A stretch of 64,000 nt of DNA from Pseudomonas lutea (GCF_000759445.1 NZ_JRMB01000001.1:2046001-2110000); one strand, 5' to 3'. Shown: positions 33,647 to 43,176, numbered from the stretch's first letter. Translations and numbers: made by a program. The notes: a model not told the origin generated them from the letters alone.

Positions 33647-35484
33647 GCATATGCTCCCAAGCTGGTAAGGGTAACGCCGCGCTGGGTGGCCAGCAGATCG
33701 GCGCCGTCGCGGTGACAGAGGATTTCGCTGCCGTTGTCCAGCGTGCGGCGCTTCGGCGCGGTCCGGTTGCACAGGCCGTCGACGCGCACCGGGCAGCGAT
33801 TGAGGAAGGTGCACAGCTCAGGCAGGTTGGCCCGCTCGCCGATCGGAGGCAGCTCGCCATGGGTGGCGCCGCAGGTTTCCAGCCAGCCCTGGCGCAGTTC
33901 CGGCACCGAGTGAATGAGCAGGTCGGTGTACGGATGGTACGGTGCCTCGGTAAACGACTCGCGGCGGCCGGCGTGGACTTTGTGGCCGCTGTACATCACC
34001 ACGATGTCGTCGCACAGCGCGCGCACGGTGGAGATGTCATGGCTGATAAACAGGTAGGACACCCCCAGTTGCTGACGCAGGTCGCGCAACAGTTCGAGAA
34101 TCGCCGCGCCGACCACCGTGTCGAGGGCCGAGGTGACTTCATCGCAGAGGATCAGGTCGGGCTTGGCCGCCAGCGCCCGGGCCAGATTGACCCGCTGTTT
34201 CTGCCCCCCGGACAGCTCGTTGGGCCGGCGGTCGGCCATGTCCCGCGGCAGGCGCACCAGGTCGAGCAGCTCGCCGATACGCGCCTGCAACGCCGCCCCC
34301 TTCAGGCCGAAATACATTTTCAGCGGACGGCTGAGGATGGTTGCGACGCTGTGCATCGGATTGAGCGCTGTGTCGGCGTTCTGGAAGACCATCTGGATCC
34401 GCCGAAACTGCTCCGGCGTGCGCTCGGACAGGCTGCCACCCAAGGGCTGGCCGTCAAACGTAAGCGCGCCGAGGGCCGGGGTCAGCAGCCCCGCCACTAC
34501 CCGCGCCAGGGTTGATTTGCCCGAACCCGACTCACCGATCACGCCAATGGCCTGACCCCGACGCACCGTCAGGTCGATGTCTTCGAGCACGCGGATGGCC
34601 GGCATGCCGTGCAGGTTTTTGTTGCCGTAGCCGGCGGTCAGGCCTGAGATGGTCAGCAACGGCGCCTCTTCGGCGACGCCGCAGGGCGGGCGAATGCGCG
34701 TGTCGGGGCGCGCCGCCGCCAGCAGGCTGCGGGTGTAATCGTGGGCCGGCGCCTTGAGCAGCGGCGCGGTGGCGCTTTGTTCAAGGATCTGCCCACCGTT
34801 GAGCACGACAATCTGGTCGGCCATTTGCGCGACCACCGCCAGGTCGTGGGACACGTAGACCGCCGTGGCGCCGCGCTCACGCACCACACGCTTGAAGGCC
34901 CGCAGCACGTCGATCTGGGTGGTCACGTCCAGCGCCGTGGTCGGCTCATCGAGCACCACCAGCAACGGGTCGCTGATCAGCGCCATCGCCGCCATCACCC
35001 GTTGCAGTTGCCCGCCGGACACCTGGTGCGGGTAGCGACGGCCGATGCGTTCCGGGTTCGGCAAGGCCAGGTCGTGGAACAGGCCGATGGCCTTGGCTTC
35101 CAGCTCCGCGCGGGTGCCGAGGCCATGGATCAAGGGGCCTTCCACCACTTGATCGAGGAGTTTTTTCGCCGGATTGAACGCTGCAGCAGCGCTTTGCGCG
35201 ATGTAGGACACGCGATTGCCGCGCAGGCCCTGCAGCTGTTTTTCGCTCAGGGCGAGCATGTCGTGGTCGCCGACCTGCACCACGCCGCCGGACAACCGGC
35301 AGCCGCGCCGCGCATAACCGAGCAAGGCCAGGGCAATCGTGGTTTTGCCGGAGCCGGACTCGCCTATCAGTGCCAGCACTTCGCCTCTTTCAAGGGCAAA
35401 GCTAAGCCCTTTGACGATTTCAACCTCTTGGCCCGGATCACCGGCTACCACGCGCAAGTCTTCGACGCGAATCAATTGAGTCAT
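33643..35484 (-). CDS. Dual ATP-binding protein of a dipeptide/opine-type ABC importer (DppD-DppF fusion)
   Basis: A 613-residue protein with two complete ABC domains. The first has Walker A GESGSGKTT, signature VSGGQLQR and Walker B LLVVLDEPTTALD. The second, from about residue 275, has GESGSGKST, LSGGQKQR and LILCDEVTSALD. Each ends with the oligopeptide-type extension rich in Cys and Pro (LCTFLNRCPVRVDGLCN in the second), which may bind an iron-sulfur cluster as in other Opp-type ATPases. The ATG at 35484 has GGAGG eight bases before it. It sits one base after the permease stop. Fusion of the D and F ATPases is common in this transporter class (GsiA-like). Confidence 0.93.
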   Translation of the reverse strand: MTQLIRVEDLRVVAGDPGQEVEIVKGLSFALERGEVLALIGESGSGKTTIALALLGYARRGCRLSGGVVQVGDHDMLALSEKQLQGLRGNRVSYIAQSAAAAFNPAKKLLDQVVEGPLIHGLGTRAELEAKAIGLFHDLALPNPERIGRRYPHQVSGGQLQRVMAAMALISDPLLVVLDEPTTALDVTTQIDVLRAFKRVVRERGATAVYVSHDLAVVAQMADQIVVLNGGQILEQSATAPLLKAPAHDYTRSLLAAARPDTRIRPPCGVAEEAPLLTISGLTAGYGNKNLHGMPAIRVLEDIDLTVRRGQAIGVIGESGSGKSTLARVVAGLLTPALGALTFDGQPLGGSLSERTPEQFRRIQMVFQNADTALNPMHSVATILSRPLKMYFGLKGAALQARIGELLDLVRLPRDMADRRPNELSGGQKQRVNLARALAAKPDLILCDEVTSALDTVVGAAILELLRDLRQQLGVSYLFISHDISTVRALCDDIVVMYSGHKVHAGRRESFTEAPYHPYTDLLIHSVPELRQGWLETCGATHGELPPIGERANLPELCTFLNRCPVRVDGLCNRTAPKRRTLDNGSEILCHRDGADLLATQRGVTLTSLGAYA

Positions 35485-35485
35485 A

Positions 35486-36361
35486 TCAATGGCCTCCCGA
35501 GCGCCGACCACGTCGGGACGACAGGTAGTCGATCAGCAGATTGACGCCGATGGTCAGCGTGCCAATGGCCAGCGCCGGAATGATGATCGCCATTGCGCCC
35601 TGATTGAGGCCGCCGATGTTTTCCCGCACCAGCGAACCCAGGTCGGCGTCCGGCGGCTGCACGCCAAGGCCCAGAAAGCTCATGCCGCTGAGCAACAGCA
35701 CGATGTAGCCGAAACGCAGGCCCAGGTCCGTCAGCACCGGATTGAGCATGTTTGGCAGAATTTCACGGCACGCCACGTACAACTTGCTTTCGCCCCGGGT
35801 GCGCGCCACTTGCACGTATTCGAGCGCTTCGATGTTCACCGCCATGCTGCGGGCCACCCGAAACGAACCGGGGATGTAACTGATGACCGCCGTGCAGATC
35901 AGCAGCGTGACTGACGAGCCAAATGCCGAGACCATGATCAACGCGAGCATTTTGCTGGGGATCGATATGAAGGCGTCCATGATCCGGCTGATGATTTCGT
36001 CCAGCCACTTTGGCGACACCACTGACAGCAGCGCGCAACCGGTGCCCAAGGTGCTGGCCAACAGCGCCGCCACCAGCGACAGGCCGACGGTGAAGCGCGC
36101 GCCCACCAGCACCCGGCTGAGCATGTCGCGGCCCAGGTAGTCGGTGCCGAACGGATGCGCCAGCGTGAAGCCTTCAAAGATGTTGTCGGAGATCACTTCG
36201 CCGACCGGGTGCGGCGCCACCCAAGGACCCAACAGCGCCACCAACAGCCAGATCACGCAGACGGCGGCGCCGACCAGCCCCAGCCAGGGCGGGTTGCCGG
36301 AGACTTTGGCCAGGGCCAGAGCAGAAGATGCAGGCCTGGATTTCGCAATGAGCGGGTTCAT
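35486..36361 (-). CDS. ABC importer permease (DppC-like)
   Basis: A 291-residue inner-membrane permease. An N-terminal membrane segment (GLVGAAVCVIWLLVALLGPW) precedes the OppC-type loop HPFGTDYLGRDMLSRVLVGAR and further helices; the EAA-like coupling loop is within ALEYVQVARTRGESKLYVAC. The ATG at 36361 overlaps the TGA of the DppB-like gene (ATGA); the longer frame upstream is a shadow. It pairs with the DppB-like permease to form the channel of the importer. Confidence 0.93.
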   Translation of the reverse strand: MNPLIAKSRPASSALALAKVSGNPPWLGLVGAAVCVIWLLVALLGPWVAPHPVGEVISDNIFEGFTLAHPFGTDYLGRDMLSRVLVGARFTVGLSLVAALLASTLGTGCALLSVVSPKWLDEIISRIMDAFISIPSKMLALIMVSAFGSSVTLLICTAVISYIPGSFRVARSMAVNIEALEYVQVARTRGESKLYVACREILPNMLNPVLTDLGLRFGYIVLLLSGMSFLGLGVQPPDADLGSLVRENIGGLNQGAMAIIIPALAIGTLTIGVNLLIDYLSSRRGRRSGGH

Positions 36362-37314
36362 TGGTTTCTCAGCCTCGGGTTGGAGAGGATGGCGCACAGG
36401 TCGGCAAGTAAGACCAACGCCAGATAGGCCGCGCAGAACAGCATGGTGCAGGCTTGCACCAGGGCCATGTCGCGGTTGGTTACGGCATCGACCATCAGGC
36501 TGGCGATGCCGGGGTAATTGAAGATGGTCTCGACGATCACCACCCCGCCCAGCAGGTACGACAGGCTCAGGGCGATGGCGTTGGCAATCGGTCCAATCGC
36601 GTTGGGCAGGGCGTGCCGCAGCACGATGCGGATCGGGCTCACGCCTTTGAGACGGGCCATTTCTACGTAGGGGCTGTCGAGCTGGTCGATGACGGCAGCG
36701 CGGGTCATGCGCGCCATTTGCGCCACAATCACGCAGCACAGGGTCATCACCGGTAAGGCATAAGTACGCAAAAACTGCAGCGGCGAGGTGATGTCGGTGG
36801 CATAGGACAGCGCCGACAGCCAACCGAGGTTGACCGCGAAAATCAGCACCGCCAGGGTCGCCACCAGAAACTCCGGCACCGCGACCATGGCCAGGGTGAT
36901 GAAGCTCAGGCAGCTGTCGATGCGCCCGCCCCGGCCCATGGCCGAACCGATGCCGAGGATCAGCGCCAGAGGCACAGACACCAGCGCCGTGGCCGCCGCC
37001 AGCATCAGCGTATTCGGCACGCGGCCGGCCATCAATTCACCCACCGGCATGGCGTTGGACACCGACTGGCCCATGTCGCCGGTCAGCAGGCTCATCAACC
37101 AGTGCAGATAGCGCAACACGCCGGGTTGATCGAGCCCCAGTTTCAGGCGCAGCGCCGCCACCTGTTCCGGGGTGGCGAACTGACCGAGGGATTGCTGCGC
37201 CGCGTCGCCCGGCAGCACGGCCGTGATCGCGAAGACGACCATCGACACGATCAATAAGGTCACGATCCCGGCACCGAAGCGCCGGCAGATCAACCACAGC
37301 GTATGGCTATTCAT
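36358..37314 (-). CDS. ABC importer permease (DppB-like)
   Basis: A 318-residue inner-membrane permease of the OppB/DppB family. The first helix is FGAGIVTLLIVSMVVFAITAVL, followed by the typical periplasmic segment LPGDAAQQSLG and about five more membrane helices; the coupling loop reads SPYVEMARLKGVSPIRIVLR. It starts at 37314, 12 bases after the binding-protein stop. Operon order (binding protein, B, C, fused D/F) is canonical for peptide, nickel or opine importers. Confidence 0.93.
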   Translation of the reverse strand: MNSHTLWLICRRFGAGIVTLLIVSMVVFAITAVLPGDAAQQSLGQFATPEQVAALRLKLGLDQPGVLRYLHWLMSLLTGDMGQSVSNAMPVGELMAGRVPNTLMLAAATALVSVPLALILGIGSAMGRGGRIDSCLSFITLAMVAVPEFLVATLAVLIFAVNLGWLSALSYATDITSPLQFLRTYALPVMTLCCVIVAQMARMTRAAVIDQLDSPYVEMARLKGVSPIRIVLRHALPNAIGPIANAIALSLSYLLGGVVIVETIFNYPGIASLMVDAVTNRDMALVQACTMLFCAAYLALVLLADLCAILSNPRLRNQ

Positions 37315-37326
37315 CGCACAGCCTCC

Positions 37327-38964
37327 TCAAGCGTCCAGCCACACCTGTTCGGCGAACATGTAACCCATGAAGCCGCCCAGCGGGTTAGAGTCGTAGCCCT
37401 TGATGCGCTGGTCGACGCCGTCGATGTTGCTGATGAACACCGGTACGCCGATGCCGCAGTGATCGTGAACCAGCGTTTGCATGTCGCCATACATCCTGGC
37501 GCGCTTGGCGTCGTCGGTTTCGCCCCGTGCCAGCATCAGCAACTGGTCAAACTGGTCGTTCTGCCACCCGGACTCGTTCCACGGCGCCTTGGACTGGAAG
37601 AACTGGGAGAACATCACGTCGGCGTTCGGCCGCGGGTTGATGTTGCCGAAACTCAACGGGTGCTTCATCCAGTGGTTGGACCAATAGCCGTCGCTGGGCA
37701 GACGGTTCACGTCCAGCTTCAGCCCGGCCTGTTTCGCCGACTGCTGCAGCAGCACGGCGATGTCCACCGAACCGGTGGCGGCAGGCGACGCCATGACCGG
37801 CATGGTGATGCTTTCCATGCCGGCCTTCTTCAGCAGGAACCTGGCTTTTTCAGGGTCGTAAACGGTCTGCGGCAAGTCAGTGTTGAAGTAGCGCGACCCT
37901 GGGGCAATCGGGTGATCGTTGCCGACCACGGCGAAGCCACGGAACACGGCTGACTTGACCTGTTCGCGGTCCAGCAACAGCTTCATGGCCTGGGTGAATT
38001 CCGGGCTTTTGCCGGGCAACTGGTCTTGGCGAATGATCAAATCAGTGTAGTTGCCCGACGGTGCATCGACGACGCGGTGCTTGGGGCTGGCAGCAATGCG
38101 CGTGGTGGAGCGCGGGTTAACCTCGTTGATCATGTGTACGTCGCCGGACAGCAGCGCGTTGACCCGCGATGGCTCGTCGCCAATGGCGATGAACTCGATC
38201 TCGTCGAGGTACGGCAGGCCCGGTTTCCAGTAGTTCTTGTTGCGCACGGCCACCGAACGGACACCCGGCTTGAACTCGCCGACGGTAAACGGCCCGGTGC
38301 CGATGCCTTTGTTGAAGTCGGTGGTGCCCTCGGGAACGATCAGCAGGTGTGACACGGCGAGGATCGACGGCAGTTCGGCGTTCGCGGCGCTGAGGCGAAT
38401 CTGCACCTCGTTAGGGCCGGTGGCCTTGATCTCGGCAAACTGCTCCATCAGCGGCATGACTTTGGAACCGGTCAGCGGGTCCTTGTGGCGGCTGAGGGAG
38501 AACACCACGTCGGCGGCGCTGAGGCCTTTGCCGTTGTGGAACGTCACGTCCTTGCGCAAGGTGATGGTCCACAGCGTGGCATCTACGTTGTCGATGCGCT
38601 CGGCCAGCTCCAGCTGCGGCACCAGATGCTTATCGAAACGGGTCAGGCCGTTGTAGAACATGTACTGACGGGCATAGTCGGTGGACAACGCACCCTTGGC
38701 CGGGTCGAGGGTGTCGGCGGTGGAACTGGACATGCCGGCCACACGAATCTTGCCGCCAGGCTTGCCCTTGCCGCCGGCGGTGGCTTCTTCGGCGAACAGT
38801 TTGCCGGCGCTGCCGAACAGGCTGCCCGCCCCCGCTGCAGCGACGCCAGCCAGGCCGAGCATCTGCAAGGCGTTGCGCCGCGACATGCCGCGATTGAGGC
38901 CTTCAAATACCCGCAGGCTGTCTGGGCCGGAGATAAGCTCGGGGGTGTCTTTGTGGTCAGTCAT
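37327..38964 (-). CDS. Periplasmic substrate-binding protein, family 5, Tat-exported
   Basis: A 545-residue SBP_bac_5 protein. Export is by the Tat pathway, judging from SRRNALQMLGLAGVAAAG near residues 28-45, preceded by an unusually long hydrophilic N-region. The mature part has family features such as DTLDPAKGALSTDYARQ, LRKDVTFHNGKGLSAADVVFSL and GTGPFTVGEFKPG. It captures the substrate for the importer encoded next. Family members bind peptides, opines, glutathione or nickel, so the ligand cannot be assigned. The start at 38964 has AGGT upstream. Confidence 0.92.
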   Translation of the reverse strand: MTDHKDTPELISGPDSLRVFEGLNRGMSRRNALQMLGLAGVAAAGAGSLFGSAGKLFAEEATAGGKGKPGGKIRVAGMSSSTADTLDPAKGALSTDYARQYMFYNGLTRFDKHLVPQLELAERIDNVDATLWTITLRKDVTFHNGKGLSAADVVFSLSRHKDPLTGSKVMPLMEQFAEIKATGPNEVQIRLSAANAELPSILAVSHLLIVPEGTTDFNKGIGTGPFTVGEFKPGVRSVAVRNKNYWKPGLPYLDEIEFIAIGDEPSRVNALLSGDVHMINEVNPRSTTRIAASPKHRVVDAPSGNYTDLIIRQDQLPGKSPEFTQAMKLLLDREQVKSAVFRGFAVVGNDHPIAPGSRYFNTDLPQTVYDPEKARFLLKKAGMESITMPVMASPAATGSVDIAVLLQQSAKQAGLKLDVNRLPSDGYWSNHWMKHPLSFGNINPRPNADVMFSQFFQSKAPWNESGWQNDQFDQLLMLARGETDDAKRARMYGDMQTLVHDHCGIGVPVFISNIDGVDQRIKGYDSNPLGGFMGYMFAEQVWLDA

Positions 38965-39070
38965 ATCAGGCTACCTGTCGATGATCGGGATATTCGAGTG
39001 CTCACGGATGTCCGGAGCGTCCTGGAAACGCAAACGACGGTGACGCTACAGCGGCGAGTCAGTGCATGAT

Positions 39071-40345
39071 TCAGTGCAGATAGTCCTGCAAGCGGTAATA
39101 GGCGCCCACAAACGGCAGAAACCAGGGCTTGCCGAAGTGCCCGGGGATCGCCGGCCATTCCAGCTCACGCCAGGGATTGGCCGCTGCGTTGCCGGCCATG
39201 ACCTCAGCCATGACCTGGCCCATGTGCACCGACATCTGCACGCCATGGCCGCTGTAACCCATGGAATGAAACACGCCGCCGTGCTGGCCGGCGCGGGGCA
39301 GACGGTCGGACGTCATGTCCACCAGGCCGCCCCAGCAATAGTCGATCTTCACGTCGGCCAATTGCGGGAACATCTGAAGCATTGCCGCCTGCAGCACCTT
39401 GCCGCTCTTGGCGTCGGACACGCCGTCGGACATGGCAAACCGCGCGCGGCCGCCAAACAGCAGGCGGTTGTCCGGGGTCAGGCGGAAGTAGTTGCCGATC
39501 ATCCGGCTGGTGACGTACGCCCGATGCTGCGGCAACAACTGGTCGATCAGCGCCTGAGGCAAGACTTCGGTGGCGATGACAAAACTGCCCACCGGCACGA
39601 TCCGCCGGCGGTACCAGCCAAGGTCCCCGTGCTGGCAAGCGCCGGTCGCCAACAGCACCTGACCTGCCTGCAGCGAACCCTTGGCGGTGTTGACCTGATA
39701 ACCGCCAGCCTTGGGCTTCCAGTCCTTGACCGGGGTGTGTTCGTAGACCATTGCGCCGCGGCGGGCAGCGGCTTCCGCCAGCCCGACACCAAAACGGCCG
39801 ACGTGCATCTGAACGCCATTACGCTGCAACAAGCCACCGTGAAACTGCGCCGAGTTGACTTCGGTACGGGTTTGCTCGGCATTCAGCAGCTCGACATCGG
39901 CGTCCACCTCCTGACGGATCAGCTCGCAGGTGCGAGCCAGGCCTTCGTAATGCAGGGGTTTGGCCGCCAGTTTGAGCTTGCCGTTGCGCACCAGATCACA
40001 AGAGATTGCTTCCTGCTCGACCAGCGAAACCACGGTCTGCACCGCGCTTTCATACGCCTGGTAATAGGCTCGCGCTTTGGCCGCACCGAGGCTGGCGCGC
40101 AGACCGGCGTAGTCCTGCGCCACGCCGGTATTGCACTGCCCGCCGTTGCGCCCCGAGGCTTCGCCGATCACGCGACCGGCGTCCAGCACCACCACGCTGG
40201 CACCCTTGAGCGCTAACGCACGTGCTGCCGACAGGCCGGTGAATCCACCCCCGATCACGGCCACGTCGACCTGCCCGGGCAAGCCGCCGAGTTGGGCACC
40301 GGTGAAGGCCGGTGCGGTGTCGAGCCAATAGGATTCACTGCCCAT
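39071..40345 (-). CDS. FAD-dependent oxidoreductase, gamma-glutamylputrescine oxidase (PuuB/OrdL)-like
   Basis: A 424-residue DAO-family flavoprotein. The FAD motif is VDVAVIGGGFTGLSAARALA (about residues 27-46), followed by ASGRNGGQCNTGVAQ, the conserved stretch typical of PuuB/OrdL and sarcosine-oxidase relatives, and the C-terminal GYSGHGVQMSVHMGQ. It oxidises an amine or N-substituted amino acid to imine with release of aldehyde or keto acid and hydrogen peroxide. It lies 106 bases upstream of the binding-protein gene. A second, unrelated-subunit amine-oxidising system in the same island suggests a multi-step oxidation of one imported compound. Confidence 0.9.
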   Translation of the reverse strand: MGSESYWLDTAPAFTGAQLGGLPGQVDVAVIGGGFTGLSAARALALKGASVVVLDAGRVIGEASGRNGGQCNTGVAQDYAGLRASLGAAKARAYYQAYESAVQTVVSLVEQEAISCDLVRNGKLKLAAKPLHYEGLARTCELIRQEVDADVELLNAEQTRTEVNSAQFHGGLLQRNGVQMHVGRFGVGLAEAAARRGAMVYEHTPVKDWKPKAGGYQVNTAKGSLQAGQVLLATGACQHGDLGWYRRRIVPVGSFVIATEVLPQALIDQLLPQHRAYVTSRMIGNYFRLTPDNRLLFGGRARFAMSDGVSDAKSGKVLQAAMLQMFPQLADVKIDYCWGGLVDMTSDRLPRAGQHGGVFHSMGYSGHGVQMSVHMGQVMAEVMAGNAAANPWRELEWPAIPGHFGKPWFLPFVGAYYRLQDYLH

Positions 40346-40400
40346 CTTTAACCCCTTGCGTCAAAACCTGCGTGCCGAAAACCGGTAGACGGTGCCTGAG

Positions 40401-41069
40401 TTACAGCCCCACCAGCGCCGGCAGTCCGCCGATGTCGGTAATTTGCTGATACTCGAAGAACGCATTCGCCGGTACTTCATGCCCACGGGCCACGAAGGCC
40501 TTGTGCTTGATCTTCATGTCGTGGGCCGACATCAGGTCGTAACGGAAGCTGGAAGACACATGCAAGATGTCTTCCGGGCCGCAGCCGAGGTTGTCGAGCA
40601 TGAACTCGAACGCGGCCAGACGTGGCTTGTAGGCCTGGGCCTGTTCGGCGGTGAAGACCTTGTGGAACGGCGCGCCGAGCTTGTCGACGTTGGACATGAT
40701 CTGGCTGTCGCTGGCATTGGAGAAGATCACCAGGGGAATCTTGTCGGCGATCTTCGACAGACCGGCCGGCACGTCGGCATGGGGACCCCAGGTCGGCACG
40801 GCGTCGTAATACAGCTGGCCTTCATCACGGTACTCCACGCCCCAACGTTTGCAGGTTCGGGCCAGGGCGGTCTTGAGAATGACGTCGTAGGGCTGCCAGT
40901 CGCCCATTACCTGGTCGAGCCGGTAGGCCGAAAAGTCTTTGACGAACTGGTCCATCTGTTCAGGCTTGACGCGGTCGGCGAACAGCTCGCGGGTCATGGT
41001 GCCCATGTGGAAGTTGGTGAGCGTGCCGTAGCAGTCGAACGTAATGAATTTGGGACGAAGAAAGCTCAT
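40401..41069 (-). CDS. Haloacid dehalogenase, type II-like HAD hydrolase
   Basis: A 222-residue HAD enzyme resembling L-2-haloacid dehalogenases. Motif I is FITFDCYGTLTNF with nucleophile Asp near residue 11, motif II VIFSNASDSQI and motif III in AEQAQAYKPRLAAFEF; motif IV is SSSFRYDLMSAHDM instead of the usual acid pair, as in type II dehalogenases. The ATG at 41069 has AGGA about ten bases upstream; the extension to 41144 is not supported. It is the first gene of the minus-strand island. Activity on haloacids is not certain, since many relatives are phosphatases or serve amino-acid-linked pathways. Confidence 0.88.
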   Translation of the reverse strand: MSFLRPKFITFDCYGTLTNFHMGTMTRELFADRVKPEQMDQFVKDFSAYRLDQVMGDWQPYDVILKTALARTCKRWGVEYRDEGQLYYDAVPTWGPHADVPAGLSKIADKIPLVIFSNASDSQIMSNVDKLGAPFHKVFTAEQAQAYKPRLAAFEFMLDNLGCGPEDILHVSSSFRYDLMSAHDMKIKHKAFVARGHEVPANAFFEYQQITDIGGLPALVGL

Positions 41070-41590
41070 TGAGTGCGGTCCTGAAGTCAGTTGAGTGTGG
41101 CAAGCGTTCGCTGCCCTGGCGGCGCGGCGGCCTCGTTGCAGCACAGGTTCATTACATCACTGTGAAATCAGCATATGCCGTCTAAAACGACCCGCGCTCA
41201 ATACAAACCACCGTTTTGGTGGCTGGCCTCAGCAGACTTTGCGGTGCGCGCCAGGCTTGGGCGGGGCCTGTGTTTGTGCGCCTTTAGGGGGCTTTTCCGG
41301 GGATTGCAGCGTGGGAAGGCTTAAGAATGGGGCTTGCGGCGGCAGATAATGTGGCGAGGCGGCTTGATCGCCTGCACGCAGAGCGCAGGATCGATCGTAG
41401 CGGCTGAAACGATAAAATCCGGGCTTGGCATTTGCTGCCGCACTCGCCCCGGATTTAAGTACGAAGTAGGGTCCCGTCCCCCGGCGCGGGACGAATCTGC
41501 CGAATATGCCAACGCCCCTTGTCAGCCCTCGCATCAGGTGGGATACAGGCCTCCAGCGCTTACCTTAATAATGCATAACGGAGCCTCGCC
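41070..41590. other. Structured divergent intergenic region
   Basis: About 520 bases between divergent genes with no convincing gene. It holds a 9-base inverted repeat AAATCCGGG (41415-41423) and CCCGGATTT (41448-41456) with a nested GGCA/TGCC stem, followed by a second hairpin GTCCCG (41471-41476) and CGGGAC (41487-41492). Promoters for the HAD gene (minus) and GNAT gene (plus) must lie here but cannot be pinned down. Confidence 0.5.
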
Positions 41591-42442
41591 ATGTCCGCCC
41601 TGCCACACCCTTCTTATACCTACCGCCCCATGACCGTGGCTGACCTGCCCGCCGCCCACGACCTGTCGGTTCAACTGAAGTGGCCCCACCGCCTGGACGA
41701 CTGGGCCATGTTGCATCGGGTCAGCGACGGCTTCGTGGTGATGGACGGCAGCCGCCTGATCGGCAGCGCCTTTGTCTGCCCTCAAGGTGATTTCGCAACC
41801 ATCGGGCTGGTGATCGTCAGCAGTGATTATCAGGGCCAGGGCATCGGCCGCCGCTTGATGGAGATGGCCCTAGCCGCATGCGAGCCGCGCACGCCGACCC
41901 TCAATGCCACCGTTGCCGGCAAGCCGTTATATGCCAGCCAGGGTTTTGTTGAGTTTGGTCGGGTGCAGCAGCATCAAGGCCAGGCCATCGTGCCGGCGTT
42001 GGTGGAGCTGGCGGACGGCGAAACCTGCCGTGCCCTTAATGCTGACGATCATGCTGCCCTGCTCACCCTCGCCAACGCCGCCAGCGGCCTGGACCGCAGC
42101 GACGTGTTGCGCGACCTGCAAGTGGAGCACGCCGTGGGCATCGAGCGTGACGGTCAGCTGCGCGGCTTCGCCCTGCTGCGACCGTTCGGGCGCGGGCGCT
42201 GCATCGGCCCGGTGGTGGCGGAGAACAGCCATCAGGCCAAACACCTGATCGCCGTTTTGCTGGCGCAGGTGCCGGACACGTTTGTGCGCATCGACATCCC
42301 CGTGGCGTGCGGCCTCAGTGACTGGCTGGAAGCAGCAGGCCTGAAGAACATCGACACCGTTGTTCAGATGGCGCGGGGCACGCCGCCCGAGTCCAGCCAG
42401 GGCATTCAACCTTTTGCGCTGATCACTCAGGCGATCGGCTGA
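41591..42442 (+). CDS. Two-domain GNAT-family N-acetyltransferase
   Basis: A 283-residue protein with an N-terminal GNAT domain. Acetyl-CoA binding motif A is SSDYQGQGIGRRLMEMAL near residues 76-93, followed by LNATVAGKPLYASQGFVEFG. The second half (ASGLDRSDVLRDL onward) matches the C-terminal Acetyltransf_18-type domain. It would transfer an acetyl group to a small amine or amino acid. GGAG precedes the ATG at 41591. The cupin gene follows after 20 bases and is probably co-transcribed. Substrate unknown. Confidence 0.9.
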   Translation: MSALPHPSYTYRPMTVADLPAAHDLSVQLKWPHRLDDWAMLHRVSDGFVVMDGSRLIGSAFVCPQGDFATIGLVIVSSDYQGQGIGRRLMEMALAACEPRTPTLNATVAGKPLYASQGFVEFGRVQQHQGQAIVPALVELADGETCRALNADDHAALLTLANAASGLDRSDVLRDLQVEHAVGIERDGQLRGFALLRPFGRGRCIGPVVAENSHQAKHLIAVLLAQVPDTFVRIDIPVACGLSDWLEAAGLKNIDTVVQMARGTPPESSQGIQPFALITQAIG

Positions 42443-42462
42443 TTCCCCACGGAGCGTTACCC

Positions 42463-43176
42463 ATGTCTACTCCCGGTATTTTGCTGTTGGCGCGTGCTGA
42501 TGGCAGCGGCGTTGCGACGTCGTTTAGCTCGGCGCCGTTAAACGCGCGTGACCCCTTCGCCGAGGCACGAAAGGTGGCGTGGCGAGGCGACGATGGTGTG
42601 TCTGCCGGTGTTGTGCGGTTCAGCGGCGATGCCTTGATTGAGGATTTTCCCTATAGCGAGACGCTGGTGGTGCACGCCGGGCATGTGGTGTTGAGCAGTG
42701 CGGACCAGACGCTTGAGTTGGGCATCGGGAGCAGCGCGGTGATTGGCCGTGGCAGTCGCGTCACGGTGCAGGCGAGCGCTGGCAGCGAGTGGGCATTTTG
42801 TGCGGTGGATGTGGAAAACGCACCGGCGCGCCCCGGCTTGACGCTGTTGCCGGCGCATCTGTGGCTGGATCCGTCTGCGACGCTGGAGCCGCCGATTTTG
42901 ATTGGACCGGCGCCGCAGTGTCGGGCGTTGAGTCTGTTTGATGATGCGGTGACGGAGTTTAAAGTGGGGATTTGGGATTCGACGCCTTATCAGCGTCATG
43001 GTCGTGCGCACCGGTTGCATGAGTTGATGCATCTGTTGGAGGGGAGCGTGACGCTGGCGGATGAGGCGGGTGTTGAGGTGACGGTGAATGCGGGTGATAC
43101 GGTTTTTGTGGCGAAGGGGGCGTTTTGTGCGTGGACGAGTGCGGTTTACGTTCGCAAGGTATATGCGGTGAAATAA
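42463..43176 (+). CDS. Bicupin (DUF861-like) protein
   Basis: A 237-residue protein with two cupin folds. The N-terminal one covers LVVHAGHVVLSSADQTLELG and the C-terminal one RLHELMHLLEGSVTLADEAG with the metal-type His and Glu pattern and GDTVFVAKGAFCAWTS. It resembles ureidoglycine aminohydrolase-like or DUF861 cupins without a specific match. GGAG precedes the ATG. The third quarter of the gene uses many GGG, TTG and GTG codons, different from the upstream acetyltransferase. Function is not known; an isomerase, hydrolase or ligand-sensing role is possible. Confidence 0.83.
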   Translation: MSTPGILLLARADGSGVATSFSSAPLNARDPFAEARKVAWRGDDGVSAGVVRFSGDALIEDFPYSETLVVHAGHVVLSSADQTLELGIGSSAVIGRGSRVTVQASAGSEWAFCAVDVENAPARPGLTLLPAHLWLDPSATLEPPILIGPAPQCRALSLFDDAVTEFKVGIWDSTPYQRHGRAHRLHELMHLLEGSVTLADEAGVEVTVNAGDTVFVAKGAFCAWTSAVYVRKVYAVK

